This document shows positions 54,196 through 63,374 of a DNA stretch of 64,000 bases, one piece after another. A model generated the notes under the pieces. The model made no database searches, was not told where the DNA came from, and was given only the letters and a program-made list of their open reading frames with translations. Each line of letters starts with the position of its first letter. The first letter of the stretch is position 1. This stretch comes from Bacillus sp. 491mf (GTDB lineage Bacteria > Bacillota > Bacilli > Bacillales > Bacillaceae_G): NCBI RefSeq assembly GCF_900112415.1, contig NZ_FOLV01000007.1, positions 105,931 to 169,930 on the forward strand. The letters are read 5' to 3'. Made by a program: the position numbers and the translations under genes.

Positions 54196-56106
54196 GTGAA
54201 GTTTTATCAACTTACTTTTCAAAATGTTAGAGGGAATTGGCACAACTACAAAATATTTTTCTTAAGTAGCTGTTTCTCAGTTTTTGCTTTTTTTATGTAT
54301 ACATCTATTATTTTGCATCCTCAGTTGAAAGTGAGTGAGCTGTATAAAGGTTTACAAGGGGGCCTAATTACGTGTGATGTAATTGTAATTGCGTTTTCGA
54401 TTTTATTTATTCTGTATTCTAGTTCGATCTTTATACAGTCTCGAAAAAAAGAATTGGGGCTATTCATATTAATGGGAGCTACGAAAGTAAATCTCATTTG
54501 GATGATGATCATGGAGCAAATGGTAGTGGGGCTCCTTGCGAGCTTTTTCGGAATTGGGATTGGGACGTTATTTTTAAAGCTATTTTTTATGATTTTTAGT
54601 TTATTGCTTAATATGCAGACTGCATTGCCGTTTGTGCTCAGCTCGAAGGTTATTGTGATAACGATTATGACATATGGTGCTGTATTTATTCTTTTAGCCA
54701 TTTTTAGTGCGCTGCGCATATGGAAAATAGAAGTTATTCATCTATTAAAAGAAATGCAAGAAGGAAAAAAAGAAACAAGAAGTAAGAAGTGGCTTTGTTG
54801 GCTCGGTTTCATCTGTATAAGTATCGGTTATGGGTTAACAACAAAAGTGACGATGATGAACATTGCTCTTTATTTTATACCTGTTTCTATTTTAACGACA
54901 GTTGGTACGTATTTTGTATGTACACATGGCCTAATTCAAGTATTACAAGGAATTAAAAATAGAAAGGGTTTCATGTATCGTTATCCGCATTTATTCGTTA
55001 TTAATCAGTTGTTACATACAGTGAAAGATAATCGGCGCTTTTTCTTTATTTTATCTATGCTAACAACGATAGTAGTAACGGCGACAGGCTCTGTTTATTT
55101 GTTTTTTTCAAACATGAGAGAACTATTTCGGTATGAACAGCCGCATGCTTTTTCCTATGTTGAAAAAGGGATTGACTCTAGGGAAATAATGGAGAAAGAA
55201 ACGGTTGAAAAGATATTGCGTAAGCACGGTGTCAATGATTTTCGTTATGCAACATTTGTCGGTCTCCCAGCAATATTTCAATTAGATTCTGGTAAAGAAT
55301 CTTATGCAACTGTGATTGGAGAAGATGAATATAATAGAGAAGCGAAAAGACAGTCGAAGCAGCAGATTCATCCGAAAGAGGGGACAGTGACATTTATTTA
55401 TTATAGTGAGTATGATCTTCTCCCTAAAGATCCTAAGAAGTATATAAATTTTAAAGTACTCGAAGAAACATATCGCTTTACATATAACGGAGCATATGAA
55501 GGGAATGCATTTAATAGCGATACAAGTCAGCGGAGCGGAAGATTCTTCGTTATGCACAATCAAGATTTTCAGAAGCTTTCTCGTCAAGTTCCGAATCATG
55601 AAAAATATGTATACAATGGGTATGAAGTAAGAGATTGGGACAATACAGGAAGATTAGGTGAGGAATTACAATCTCGCATTTTAAAAGGGAAAGAGTCAGT
55701 AACTCGTAATAATGTGTACAATTATAAGATGATGAAAGACGGAGGGAATCTAGTATTATTTGTCGGTTCGTTCATTAGTGTCCTCTTTTTTCTAGCGTCT
55801 TGTAGTACAGTTTATTTTAAGTGGTTTCATAATATTGAATATGACCGCTTGCAATATCAAACTCTTTTGAAACTCGGAATGACAAAGCAAGAAATAAATA
55901 AGATTTCACGTTGGCAATTAGGGATTCTATTCTTTTTTCCGGTTCTATTAGGAAGTGTACATAGTGCAGTTGCTTTACATACGTGCCAAAAGGCCTTTTC
56001 TATGAAAGCACCTTGGGGCGTTTTAGAAGTAATTGCTATTTATCTTATCGCATGTGCGCTCTATTTCTTCTTTGCACAAAAAGAATACATGAAACAGATC
56101 GGCTAG
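54196..56106 (+). CDS. FtsX-like ABC permease, BceB-like paralogue (second)
   Basis: 636 residues, GTG start behind GGGGGGAGAAAG. The same topology as the preceding gene and clear paralogy throughout (N-terminal Q-L-x-F-x-N-V-x-G-N-W-x-N-Y, and a C-terminal KWF-x-x-x-E/Q-x-D-R segment). The extracellular domain has diverged most. No second ATPase gene accompanies it, so it probably shares the upstream ATPase, either in a mixed complex or as an alternative partner. Confidence 0.88.
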   Translation: MKFYQLTFQNVRGNWHNYKIFFLSSCFSVFAFFMYTSIILHPQLKVSELYKGLQGGLITCDVIVIAFSILFILYSSSIFIQSRKKELGLFILMGATKVNLIWMMIMEQMVVGLLASFFGIGIGTLFLKLFFMIFSLLLNMQTALPFVLSSKVIVITIMTYGAVFILLAIFSALRIWKIEVIHLLKEMQEGKKETRSKKWLCWLGFICISIGYGLTTKVTMMNIALYFIPVSILTTVGTYFVCTHGLIQVLQGIKNRKGFMYRYPHLFVINQLLHTVKDNRRFFFILSMLTTIVVTATGSVYLFFSNMRELFRYEQPHAFSYVEKGIDSREIMEKETVEKILRKHGVNDFRYATFVGLPAIFQLDSGKESYATVIGEDEYNREAKRQSKQQIHPKEGTVTFIYYSEYDLLPKDPKKYINFKVLEETYRFTYNGAYEGNAFNSDTSQRSGRFFVMHNQDFQKLSRQVPNHEKYVYNGYEVRDWDNTGRLGEELQSRILKGKESVTRNNVYNYKMMKDGGNLVLFVGSFISVLFFLASCSTVYFKWFHNIEYDRLQYQTLLKLGMTKQEINKISRWQLGILFFFPVLLGSVHSAVALHTCQKAFSMKAPWGVLEVIAIYLIACALYFFFAQKEYMKQIG

Positions 56107-56125
56107 CTTTTGCTAGTCTTTTTTG
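56101..56125 (+). terminator. terminator of the Bce-like module
   Basis: GGCTAGC and GCTAGTC flank TTTT, then a T-run. Overlaps the end of the second permease gene. Confidence 0.8.
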
Positions 56126-56203
56126 TTGTAATTTTCGAAAAACAAGTAGAAGAATAGAAGTGTTTATGATATAACAGTAAGAAAACGAAAAAGAGGGGAC
56201 GAT

Positions 56204-57058
56204 ATGACGATTCGAGTTGGCTATTTAGGACCAGAAGCAACATTTACAAATATGGCGGTGAGTCGCTTCTTTCCTGAGGCTGAACATGTACCGTACCGAA
56301 CCATTCCAGATTGTATAGATGCAGCAGCAAATGGTGTTGTCGATTTTGCAGTTGTCCCGCTTGAAAATGCGATTGAAGGCTCGGTAAATATTACGATTGA
56401 TTATCTTGTACATGAGCAAATGCTGCCGATTGTTGGTGAAATTACAGTACCTGTCCAGCAACATTTGCTCGTTCATCCGCAGCACGCACAAAATTGGCAA
56501 GATGTATATGCGGTGCATTCTCATCCACATGCGATTGCGCAGTGCCATAAATTTTTAAACCAGGAATTAAAAGGTGTGACCGTTCGGGATATGACATCAA
56601 CGAGTGCCGCTGCACAGTTTGTGATGGAACACCCAAAAGAAAAAATTGCGGCAATTGCTAATGAGGCTGCGGCAGAAAAGTATGGATTATCGATTGTTCA
56701 GCGTGATATTCATACGCATAAAAATAATCATACACGTTTTCTCGTGTTACATAAGAGCGATCGTGTGGAATTACCGAAAAATGGAGAGAAGCACAAGGCG
56801 AAAACAACGCTTATGATAACGTTACCTTCAGACTATGCAGGGGCATTATATCAAGTGTTATCCGCATTTGCATGGAGGAAATTAAACCTTTCTAAAATTG
56901 AGTCTCGTCCAATGAAAACAGGGCTTGGTAATTATTTTTTCTTAATTGATGTCGAAAAAGAGTATGATGATGTTCTGCTTCCGGGAGTGAAAATGGAATT
57001 AGAAGCACTTGGTTTTTCGGTTACATTACTCGGGAGTTATTCTTCTTATTGGGTATAA
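56204..57058 (+). CDS. pheA: prephenate dehydratase
   Basis: 284 residues. Catalytic domain with YLGPEATFTNMA at the N-terminus, TSTSAAAQFV, and NHTRFLVL (the T-R-F motif). A regulatory ACT domain (about 200-284) contains the ESRPMK phenylalanine-binding motif. It converts prephenate to phenylpyruvate and is feedback-inhibited by Phe. In B. subtilis it follows obg closely; here the Bce-like module separates them. Confidence 0.95.
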   Translation: MTIRVGYLGPEATFTNMAVSRFFPEAEHVPYRTIPDCIDAAANGVVDFAVVPLENAIEGSVNITIDYLVHEQMLPIVGEITVPVQQHLLVHPQHAQNWQDVYAVHSHPHAIAQCHKFLNQELKGVTVRDMTSTSAAAQFVMEHPKEKIAAIANEAAAEKYGLSIVQRDIHTHKNNHTRFLVLHKSDRVELPKNGEKHKAKTTLMITLPSDYAGALYQVLSAFAWRKLNLSKIESRPMKTGLGNYFFLIDVEKEYDDVLLPGVKMELEALGFSVTLLGSYSSYWV

Positions 57059-57059
57059 A

Positions 57060-57096
57060 AAAGAATCCCAAGTAGCGTATGCATTGGGATTCTTTA
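57060..57096. terminator. bidirectional terminator between pheA and MOSC gene
   Basis: AAGAATCCCAA (57061-57071) pairs with TTGGGATTCTT (57084-57094) around a 12-nt loop, with A and T runs for both directions. Confidence 0.88.
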
Positions 57097-57741
57097 TGTT
57101 AATTTTTCAATTCGTGTCATTAATGATTTTCGCCACTCTTCGGCGAGTTCAGGAACGGCAATAATCTTTTCCATGCCCTCTACATCTTTTTGACCTCGGA
57201 AATAGATCTCGTTCGCAAATAGAATGGAAACTTGGTGCGGATGACGTTCGAGTAACGTAATTTGTGAGTCTTTACGAACCATCCCTTCTTGTAGAACGCG
57301 GCATAAATATCCTGTAAAGCCAGTTTCAACAATACGAGGTAAAATGCCAGAAATACCGAGTCGTTTCGAAATTGTACTGCACGGTATTCTTCCTTGCGTC
57401 ACTTGAACAATTGCATCGCCGAGCTGATAAATGTCGCCAATACAAACATCTTGTTCTAGCATATGTGTAACTGTTACATTCTCTCCGAATGCAGATGAAG
57501 GAAGTGATATATGAAACTCGTTTTCCCACAAATCATAATGTTCATAAGGATAAACACAAACGGCACGATCAGGCCCGCCGTGAAAGCGTAAGTCAGCAAC
57601 ACCGTCTCCTCGAAATCCATCTGTTGATAAAAAAGCATCTTCCACAAGCTGTTTACATATGCCGCTTGTCATTTCTTTATTCTCTGCATATTGCATTGTT
57701 TTTGGTTTCCCAATGCTAAAGTGAATGAGTTCAATCCCCAT
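57094..57741 (-). CDS. MOSC-domain protein (YiiM family)
   Basis: 215 residues. MOSC core features: GVADLRFHGGPDRAVCVYPYEHY, FGENVTV, and the conserved Cys in GRIPCSTISKRLG, which can accept sulfur. Related enzymes (YiiM, mARC) reduce N-hydroxylated compounds with molybdenum cofactor; this protein's substrate is unknown. Single gene, minus strand, with GGAGATAATAT upstream. Confidence 0.85.
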   Translation of the reverse strand: MGIELIHFSIGKPKTMQYAENKEMTSGICKQLVEDAFLSTDGFRGDGVADLRFHGGPDRAVCVYPYEHYDLWENEFHISLPSSAFGENVTVTHMLEQDVCIGDIYQLGDAIVQVTQGRIPCSTISKRLGISGILPRIVETGFTGYLCRVLQEGMVRKDSQITLLERHPHQVSILFANEIYFRGQKDVEGMEKIIAVPELAEEWRKSLMTRIEKLT

Positions 57742-57790
57742 ATATTATCTCCTTTCCCATCATTTTCTCCATTGTAGCATGATAAAAATA

Positions 57791-57830
57791 AAAAACGCAC
57801 AGAGAAAGTAAAATTCTCTGTGCGTTTTTT
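57791..57830 (-). terminator. terminator of the nifS-niaR operon
   Basis: AAAACGCACAGAGAA and its complement (57792-57806/57814-57828) form a near-perfect stem with 7-nt loop. On the minus strand it ends in T6. Confidence 0.92.
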
Positions 57831-58374
57831 AATGAACAAGAAACCCAGCTCGGTCCAATGCCGCGCAGGCAGCATTTAACTTTTCAAGCGAATCTGCTTC
57901 GATTGTATGTAAATGAATCCCATCTGTAAGCTGAGATAAATAAGCCGCTTTTGTTTCTTCAATCTTTTTTAAATACTGTTCAAGTTCAAATCGGTTACTT
58001 ACTAGAATTAAAGCAGTTAAATCTCCGTACACTGGATGTTCTACTTTTACATCTTTAATGGTAACTCCATGGTCAACAAGTATTGTAAGTTCTTGGCGTA
58101 CTTGTGATGGCTGATGATTGGAAACGATAATACGCTCGAATGTAGTATGTTGTTTTTCTGCCCTTTTTAAATATAAATATCCTTGTGCCGTTGCAATAAT
58201 CGGTTCGTTTCGTGCTTTTAATAAAGAAATATCTTGTACGATAACTTGACGACTTACGTTTGTTTTCTTTGCTAATTCACTGCCGGATAATGGTTTATTT
58301 GCAGCGAGGAGCCATTCTAAAATGAGCTGTCTTCTTTCCTCACCTAAAATTTTTTTTTGGTCATTTTGATTCAT
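57829..58374 (-). CDS. niaR: NiaR, niacin-responsive repressor of NAD synthesis
   Basis: 181 residues (YrxA family). N-terminal helix-turn-helix (QLILEWLLAANKPLSGSELAKKTNVSRQVI pattern, about 12-55), then a 3H domain (about 75-175) with the conserved histidines in VDHGV, VEHPVYGDL and GIHLHTIEA that bind nickel and nicotinic acid. It represses nadBCA and its own operon when niacin is present. It overlaps the nifS gene by 4 nt. Confidence 0.93.
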   Translation of the reverse strand: MNQNDQKKILGEERRQLILEWLLAANKPLSGSELAKKTNVSRQVIVQDISLLKARNEPIIATAQGYLYLKRAEKQHTTFERIIVSNHQPSQVRQELTILVDHGVTIKDVKVEHPVYGDLTALILVSNRFELEQYLKKIEETKAAYLSQLTDGIHLHTIEADSLEKLNAACAALDRAGFLVH

Positions 58375-59513
58375 TTTCTATTAACACCTCTATTGAATTG
58401 ATTTCTAACTTCTGCAATTGCATGAACAGCTGCATCGATGTGTTCTGCTTTTGTTTGCTGTCCGAATGAAAAACGGACATATTGTTTCGCTTCATCATGT
58501 TCTTTGCCAATCGCAAGCATCGTTTTAGAAGGCTCTTGTTTTCCGATTTGACAAGCACTTCCTGTTGAAATCGCAATGCCATGGCGATTGCATTCTAGCA
58601 TCGTATACTGACCTTCTATTCCTTTTATTGTAACCCCAATGATGTGCGGTAAACAAGAAGTAGAATGACCTTCAATTTGTATTTCAGGTGAAAGAGCTTG
58701 CAATTGCTTCATGAAGTATGTTCGTAATTTTTGTAAACGTCCTATTTCCTCTTGTTGGTTCTGTAGCATGTGCTGCGCTGCCGTAATAAACGAAGCAATG
58801 CCTGGGACATTTACGGTGCCAGGGCGAAATCCTCTTTCATGAGTGGTTCCTGGAAATACTTCTCCAAAGCGTACTTGCGGGTTAATATAGCATGCGCCGA
58901 CTCCTTTTGGCCCGTAAATTTTATGCGCTGAAACAGAAAGGCTATCAATATTCATTTCTTCTACATGAATCGGTATTTTTCCAAATGTTTGTACGCAATC
59001 GGTATGAAATAAGACGTTATGTTTTTTGAGAATGGCTCCAATTTCAGCAATTGGTTGCAGTGTGCCGATTTCAGAGTTTCCGTGTTGAATGCTTGCAAGA
59101 ACGGTTTGCGCCGTAATCGCACGCTCGAGTTCGTCAAGTTGAATCATGCCAAAGCAATCCACTGGAATTTCAGTAATTTCATAGCCTTGCTTTTGAAGTA
59201 GACGAAAATAATTTCGGATTGATGCATGTTCCATAGGTGTTGTAATAATATGCTTGCCGCTCTGGGTATTTAATAATGATTGAATGGCAAGATAGTTCGA
59301 TTCAGATCCGCCGCTTGTAAAAAAAATGCCTCGTTCTTTCCCGCCGATCATCGCAGCCAATGTTTGGCGGCAAGATTGTAACAAAGAGGCGGAGGACCCG
59401 CCAATATCATGTAAGCTTTGCTCATTTCCAAAATAACGTTCAGCGGCTTTTGTGTATGTCTCTAGCGCTTCTTTACTCATAGGTGTTGTTGCAGCATAGT
59501 CCATGTATATCAT
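58371..59513 (-). CDS. nifS: NifS-type cysteine desulfurase for NadA maturation
   Basis: 380 residues, PLP-dependent. The PLP lysine is in SVSAHKIYGPKG near residue 199, the start is MIYMDYAATTPMS, and the catalytic Cys lies in GSACQIGKQEPS near residue 324. It delivers sulfur for iron-sulfur clusters. Its location in the NAD cluster, divergent from nadBCA, matches B. subtilis nifS, which supports cluster assembly on quinolinate synthase NadA. Confidence 0.93.
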   Translation of the reverse strand: MIYMDYAATTPMSKEALETYTKAAERYFGNEQSLHDIGGSSASLLQSCRQTLAAMIGGKERGIFFTSGGSESNYLAIQSLLNTQSGKHIITTPMEHASIRNYFRLLQKQGYEITEIPVDCFGMIQLDELERAITAQTVLASIQHGNSEIGTLQPIAEIGAILKKHNVLFHTDCVQTFGKIPIHVEEMNIDSLSVSAHKIYGPKGVGACYINPQVRFGEVFPGTTHERGFRPGTVNVPGIASFITAAQHMLQNQQEEIGRLQKLRTYFMKQLQALSPEIQIEGHSTSCLPHIIGVTIKGIEGQYTMLECNRHGIAISTGSACQIGKQEPSKTMLAIGKEHDEAKQYVRFSFGQQTKAEHIDAAVHAIAEVRNQFNRGVNRK

Positions 59514-59580
59514 AGAGCATAGCCCTTTCTGTATAAGATTTTCATATCGTTTTCTAAAAAGTTCTTGTTATTATTTTAAT

Positions 59581-59612
59581 TATATGTAAATATAGGTGTC
59601 AAGACAATTGAA
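59581..59612. promoter_or_regulatory. candidate NiaR operator between nifS-niaR and nadBCA
   Basis: TGTC-AA-GACA (59597-59606) is an inverted repeat inside TAGGTGTCAAGACAATTG, in the 118-nt divergent intergenic region. This resembles the TGTC/GACA half-sites I associate with NiaR. Its place suits control of both operons. Not confirmed by any search. Confidence 0.5.
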
Positions 59613-59637
59613 AAGTGTAAAGTAGGGGGCAATGAAA

Positions 59638-61164
59638 ATGCCAAATGCAGATGTCTTAATTATCGGGAGCGGGGTTGCGGCGCTGCGCGTTGCACAAACC
59701 ATTTGCCACGAAAAGAATGTGATAATTATCACAAAAAAAACAAGGCGAAACAACAATACAAATTTAGCACAAGGCGGGATTGCAGCAGCAGTATCTTCAT
59801 CTGATCATCCAGATAACCACTATGAAGATACACTTGCAGCGGGCTGCCATTATAACAATACGGAAGCGGTTCGCTATTTAGTAGAGCATGGACCGCGAGA
59901 AATGCAAACATTATTAGATAATGGGATGTACTTTGACGGCGATGAACGAGGGCTTCACCTTGGAAAAGAAGGGGCGCATCGAAAAAGACGTATTTTACAT
60001 ACGGGCGGGGATGCAACTGGAAAAAACTTATTAGCGCATCTTGCAGAGCAAGTACTTCCATACGTGACGGTTGTTGAACAAGAAATGGTCCTGGATTTGA
60101 TAATAGAAAATCAAACTTGTCACGGCGCTGTAGCACGTGATAGTGAAGGGAATATACAAAAGTATTACGCGCAGAGTGTCGTATTGGCAACAGGTGGTAT
60201 TGGAGGACTGTATGCATTTACTTCTAATGATTGTACTGTTACAGGCGATGGTTTAGCGATGGTGTACCGAGCCGGGGGAGAGCTTGTCGATTTAGAATTT
60301 GTACAGTTCCATCCAACAATGTTGTACGTAAATGGTGCTGGCTGCGGCCTTGTCTCAGAAGCGGTGCGCGGAGAAGGAGCGATTCTTCGGAATGGAAAAG
60401 GAGAGCGCTTTATGACAAATGTTCATGAACAACAAGACCTTGCACCTCGTGATGTGGTGGCGCGTGCCATTCATGAACAAATGTTAGCAGGTGAAACGGT
60501 GCATTTAGATATATCATCTATTGCAAATTTTGAAAAGCGATTTCCAACGGTCGCTTCTTTATGTGAAAAACATGGCGTAGCTATTCAGGATCAATATATT
60601 CCAGTTGTACCAGGCGCTCATTTTCATATGGGCGGTGTAAAAACAAATTGTGATGGGGAAACGTCAATTAAACGTTTATATGCAGTTGGCGAAGTTGCAT
60701 GTAATGGTGTACATGGTGCGAATCGCCTTGCGAGTAATTCATTATTAGAAGGTCTTGTTTTTGGGGAACGTGTCGGAGAACACATTTTAGAAAATAGTAG
60801 ACCGCGAATCGTGGGTACTAATGAAATAGTGAAGGGTAATTTACAACAAATACAATTACCAAACAAAGAAGAAATACAAGAGATGATGATGAAATACGTT
60901 GGAATTGTCCGCACAGAAGAAGGCTTATTGTATGCGAAGCAATGGTTAGAGCGGTATGGGACATATAACAAACTGTTTCCATATGGAAATCTCACAAATG
61001 AAGATATAACAATTATCAATATGTTAACAGTTTGTCAGTTACTAACAAAAGCTGCACGGCAAAGAAAAGAGAGTATCGGCGGTCATTATCGCAGTGATTT
61101 CCCAAATCGTAGTAATAAGATGCATGAAATTGTGATGAGAAAGAATATATTGCAATTCGCATAA
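59638..61164 (+). CDS. nadB: L-aspartate oxidase
   Basis: About 508 residues. The ATG at 59632 is 2 nt from GGGGG, the one at 59638 is 8 nt away, so MPNADVLIIGSG is preferred. FAD-binding GSGVAALR, the substrate-site NNTNLAQGGIA, and the HxxGG-type HMGGVKTN motif. It oxidises aspartate to iminoaspartate, which NadA uses. First gene of nadBCA; nadC begins 15 nt later. Confidence 0.95.
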   Translation: MPNADVLIIGSGVAALRVAQTICHEKNVIIITKKTRRNNNTNLAQGGIAAAVSSSDHPDNHYEDTLAAGCHYNNTEAVRYLVEHGPREMQTLLDNGMYFDGDERGLHLGKEGAHRKRRILHTGGDATGKNLLAHLAEQVLPYVTVVEQEMVLDLIIENQTCHGAVARDSEGNIQKYYAQSVVLATGGIGGLYAFTSNDCTVTGDGLAMVYRAGGELVDLEFVQFHPTMLYVNGAGCGLVSEAVRGEGAILRNGKGERFMTNVHEQQDLAPRDVVARAIHEQMLAGETVHLDISSIANFEKRFPTVASLCEKHGVAIQDQYIPVVPGAHFHMGGVKTNCDGETSIKRLYAVGEVACNGVHGANRLASNSLLEGLVFGERVGEHILENSRPRIVGTNEIVKGNLQQIQLPNKEEIQEMMMKYVGIVRTEEGLLYAKQWLERYGTYNKLFPYGNLTNEDITIINMLTVCQLLTKAARQRKESIGGHYRSDFPNRSNKMHEIVMRKNILQFA

Positions 61165-61179
61165 GAAAAGAGGGGTACT

Positions 61180-62013
61180 ATGAATGCGTTAAAAGTAAAA
61201 GAGGCATTGAAACAATTTTTTCTAGAAGATATTGGGGAGCGAGACGTAACGTCGCAGCTTATTTTTCCAAACGATCTGCAAGCAAAGGGAACATTGCTTG
61301 TTAAAGATACAGGTGTGTTTGCAGGAGCTGATGTAATTAAGGAAGGTTTTTTGTTATTAGATCATCGAATTGAAGTAACACTTCATAAAAAAGACGGGGA
61401 CATGGTAACAAACGGAGATATCCTTGCTACTGTACAAGGGCCGATAGCTTCTTTATTAACAGCTGAGCGTGTTGTGTTAAATGTTATTCAGCGTATGAGC
61501 GGCGTAGCGACGATGACAAGAAAAGCAGTTACTGCACTAGGGAGCAGTCATACACGCATTTGTGATACGAGAAAAACGATGCCAGGGCTTCGTATGTTTG
61601 ATAAATATGCCGTTGTATGCGGCGACGGTTATAATCATCGTTTTGGATTATACGACGGTGTCATGATTAAAGATAATCATATTGCATTTGCTGGGTCGAT
61701 TACAAAGGCGGTAACAGCGGTGAAAGAGCAGCTAGGACATATGGTGAAAGTAGAAGTAGAAACAGAGACGGAAGAACAAGTATTAGAAGCAGTTTCTGCC
61801 AAAGCAGACATTATTATGTTTGATAACCGTACACCAGAAGAAGTACGTGAATATTGTAAGCTCGTTCCAAGTGCAATTGTTACAGAGGCTTCGGGCGGAA
61901 TTACGATGGAAAATGTAGCGGATTATGGCCAAACGGGTGTGGATTACATTTCGTTAGGATTGTTAACGCATTCTGTAAAAGCGTTGGATATTAGTTTCAA
62001 TATTGAAGTGTGA
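61180..62013 (+). CDS. nadC: nicotinate-nucleotide pyrophosphorylase (quinolinate phosphoribosyltransferase)
   Basis: 277 residues. Motifs: [51 protein letters not shown], and [11 protein letters not shown]. It converts quinolinate and PRPP to nicotinate mononucleotide. GAGGGG ribosome site. Middle gene of nadBCA; its end overlaps the ribosome-site region of nadA. Confidence 0.96.
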   Translation: MNALKVKEALKQFFLEDIGERDVTSQLIFPNDLQAKGTLLVKDTGVFAGADVIKEGFLLLDHRIEVTLHKKDGDMVTNGDILATVQGPIASLLTAERVVLNVIQRMSGVATMTRKAVTALGSSHTRICDTRKTMPGLRMFDKYAVVCGDGYNHRFGLYDGVMIKDNHIAFAGSITKAVTAVKEQLGHMVKVEVETETEEQVLEAVSAKADIIMFDNRTPEEVREYCKLVPSAIVTEASGGITMENVADYGQTGVDYISLGLLTHSVKALDISFNIEV

Positions 62014-62038
62014 TTGGGAGAAGAGGGGGACTTCATTG

Positions 62039-63145
62039 ATGAATATTTTAGAAACAGTAAAGCCGATTGAAACGATGCTACCAGAGCGTTATGGAACAAT
62101 GTCAATCGAAGAGATGGAAGAGCGTGTGCGTGAAATTAAAAAAAAGTTAGGGGGAAAGCTTTTCATTCCAGGGCATCATTACCAAAAAGATGAGGTCGTT
62201 CAATTTTCAGACTGGGCAGGAGATTCTTTGCAGCTTGCACAAGTGGCAGCGCGTAATAAAGAGGCAAAGTATATTGTATTTTGCGGTGTTCATTTTATGG
62301 CAGAAACAGCTGATATGCTAACAACAGATGAACAAATTGTTATTCTTCCTGATATGCGAGCTGGTTGTTCGATGGCTGATATGGCCGATATTGAACAAAC
62401 AGAGCGAGCTTGGAAAGAATTGCAGCAACTATTTGGAGATACAATACTTCCATTAACTTATGTAAATTCAACTGCTGCAATTAAAGCATTTTGCGGCCGA
62501 AATGACGGCGCGACAGTTACATCTTCTAATGCGAAAGAGATGGTAAAATGGGCATTTACACAAAAAGAGCGGATTTTATTTTTACCAGATCAGCATTTAG
62601 GGCGTAATACAGCATATGATCTTGGTATACCATTAGAAAACATGGCAATTTGGGATCCGCACACAGATTCATTAGAATATGACGGGAATATGGAAGATGT
62701 GCAAGTTATTTTATGGAAAGGACATTGTTCGGTCCATCAAAATTTTACTGTGAAAAATATTGAAAGTGTAAGGAGAAATCATCCGGATATGAATATTATT
62801 GTTCATCCGGAATGTTGCTATGAAGTTGTTGCTGCTTCTGACTATGCAGGCTCAACAAAATATATTATTGATATGATTGAAAAGGCTCCGTCTGGAAGCA
62901 AGTGGGCAATCGGTACAGAAATGAACTTAGTTAATCGGATTATTCAGCAGCACCCAGATAAAGAAATTATTTCACTCAATCCATTTATGTGTCCATGCTT
63001 AACGATGAATCGTATCGATTTACCACATTTATTATGGGCACTAGAAACAATCTTAAACGGAGAACGTGTAAATGTAATTGAGGTAGATAAAAAGGTAACG
63101 GAATTCGCGATACTTGCATTAAACAGAATGTTAGAGCGCGTATAA
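62039..63145 (+). CDS. nadA: quinolinate synthase
   Basis: 368 residues from the ATG at 62039; an in-frame ATG at 62003 inside nadC would add 12 residues and lacks a good ribosome site. A [4Fe-4S] enzyme with the likely ligand cysteines in [22 protein letters not shown] and [12 protein letters not shown]. It condenses iminoaspartate with DHAP. Oxygen-sensitive cluster, served by the NifS encoded on the other strand. A terminator follows. Confidence 0.96.
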   Translation: MNILETVKPIETMLPERYGTMSIEEMEERVREIKKKLGGKLFIPGHHYQKDEVVQFSDWAGDSLQLAQVAARNKEAKYIVFCGVHFMAETADMLTTDEQIVILPDMRAGCSMADMADIEQTERAWKELQQLFGDTILPLTYVNSTAAIKAFCGRNDGATVTSSNAKEMVKWAFTQKERILFLPDQHLGRNTAYDLGIPLENMAIWDPHTDSLEYDGNMEDVQVILWKGHCSVHQNFTVKNIESVRRNHPDMNIIVHPECCYEVVAASDYAGSTKYIIDMIEKAPSGSKWAIGTEMNLVNRIIQQHPDKEIISLNPFMCPCLTMNRIDLPHLLWALETILNGERVNVIEVDKKVTEFAILALNRMLERV

Positions 63146-63174
63146 AAGCAACGGATTTCCGTTGCTTTTTCTTT
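63144..63174 (+). terminator. terminator of nadBCA
   Basis: AAAAGCAACGGA (63144-63155) pairs with TCCGTTGCTTTT (63158-63169), followed by T-rich sequence. The next 200 nt hold no ORF; safA's promoter should lie there but was not identified. Confidence 0.88.
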
Positions 63175-63374
63175 TGTACATAATTTTACTTTTATGAGCA
63201 TACATTGTGGTGAAGAAATCATTGTGTTTATATTCGTTTTTATCCCGCTAGTCATGGACAGTAAGACCACACCTAAAGATTCCGAGAAAAGCGAATAAGA
63301 CAGGTGGGGGAAGAAAACCTCCACTGATGGAAGTTTCACTTTATTATAGATAAGTTATACAGGAGGGGGAAAAA

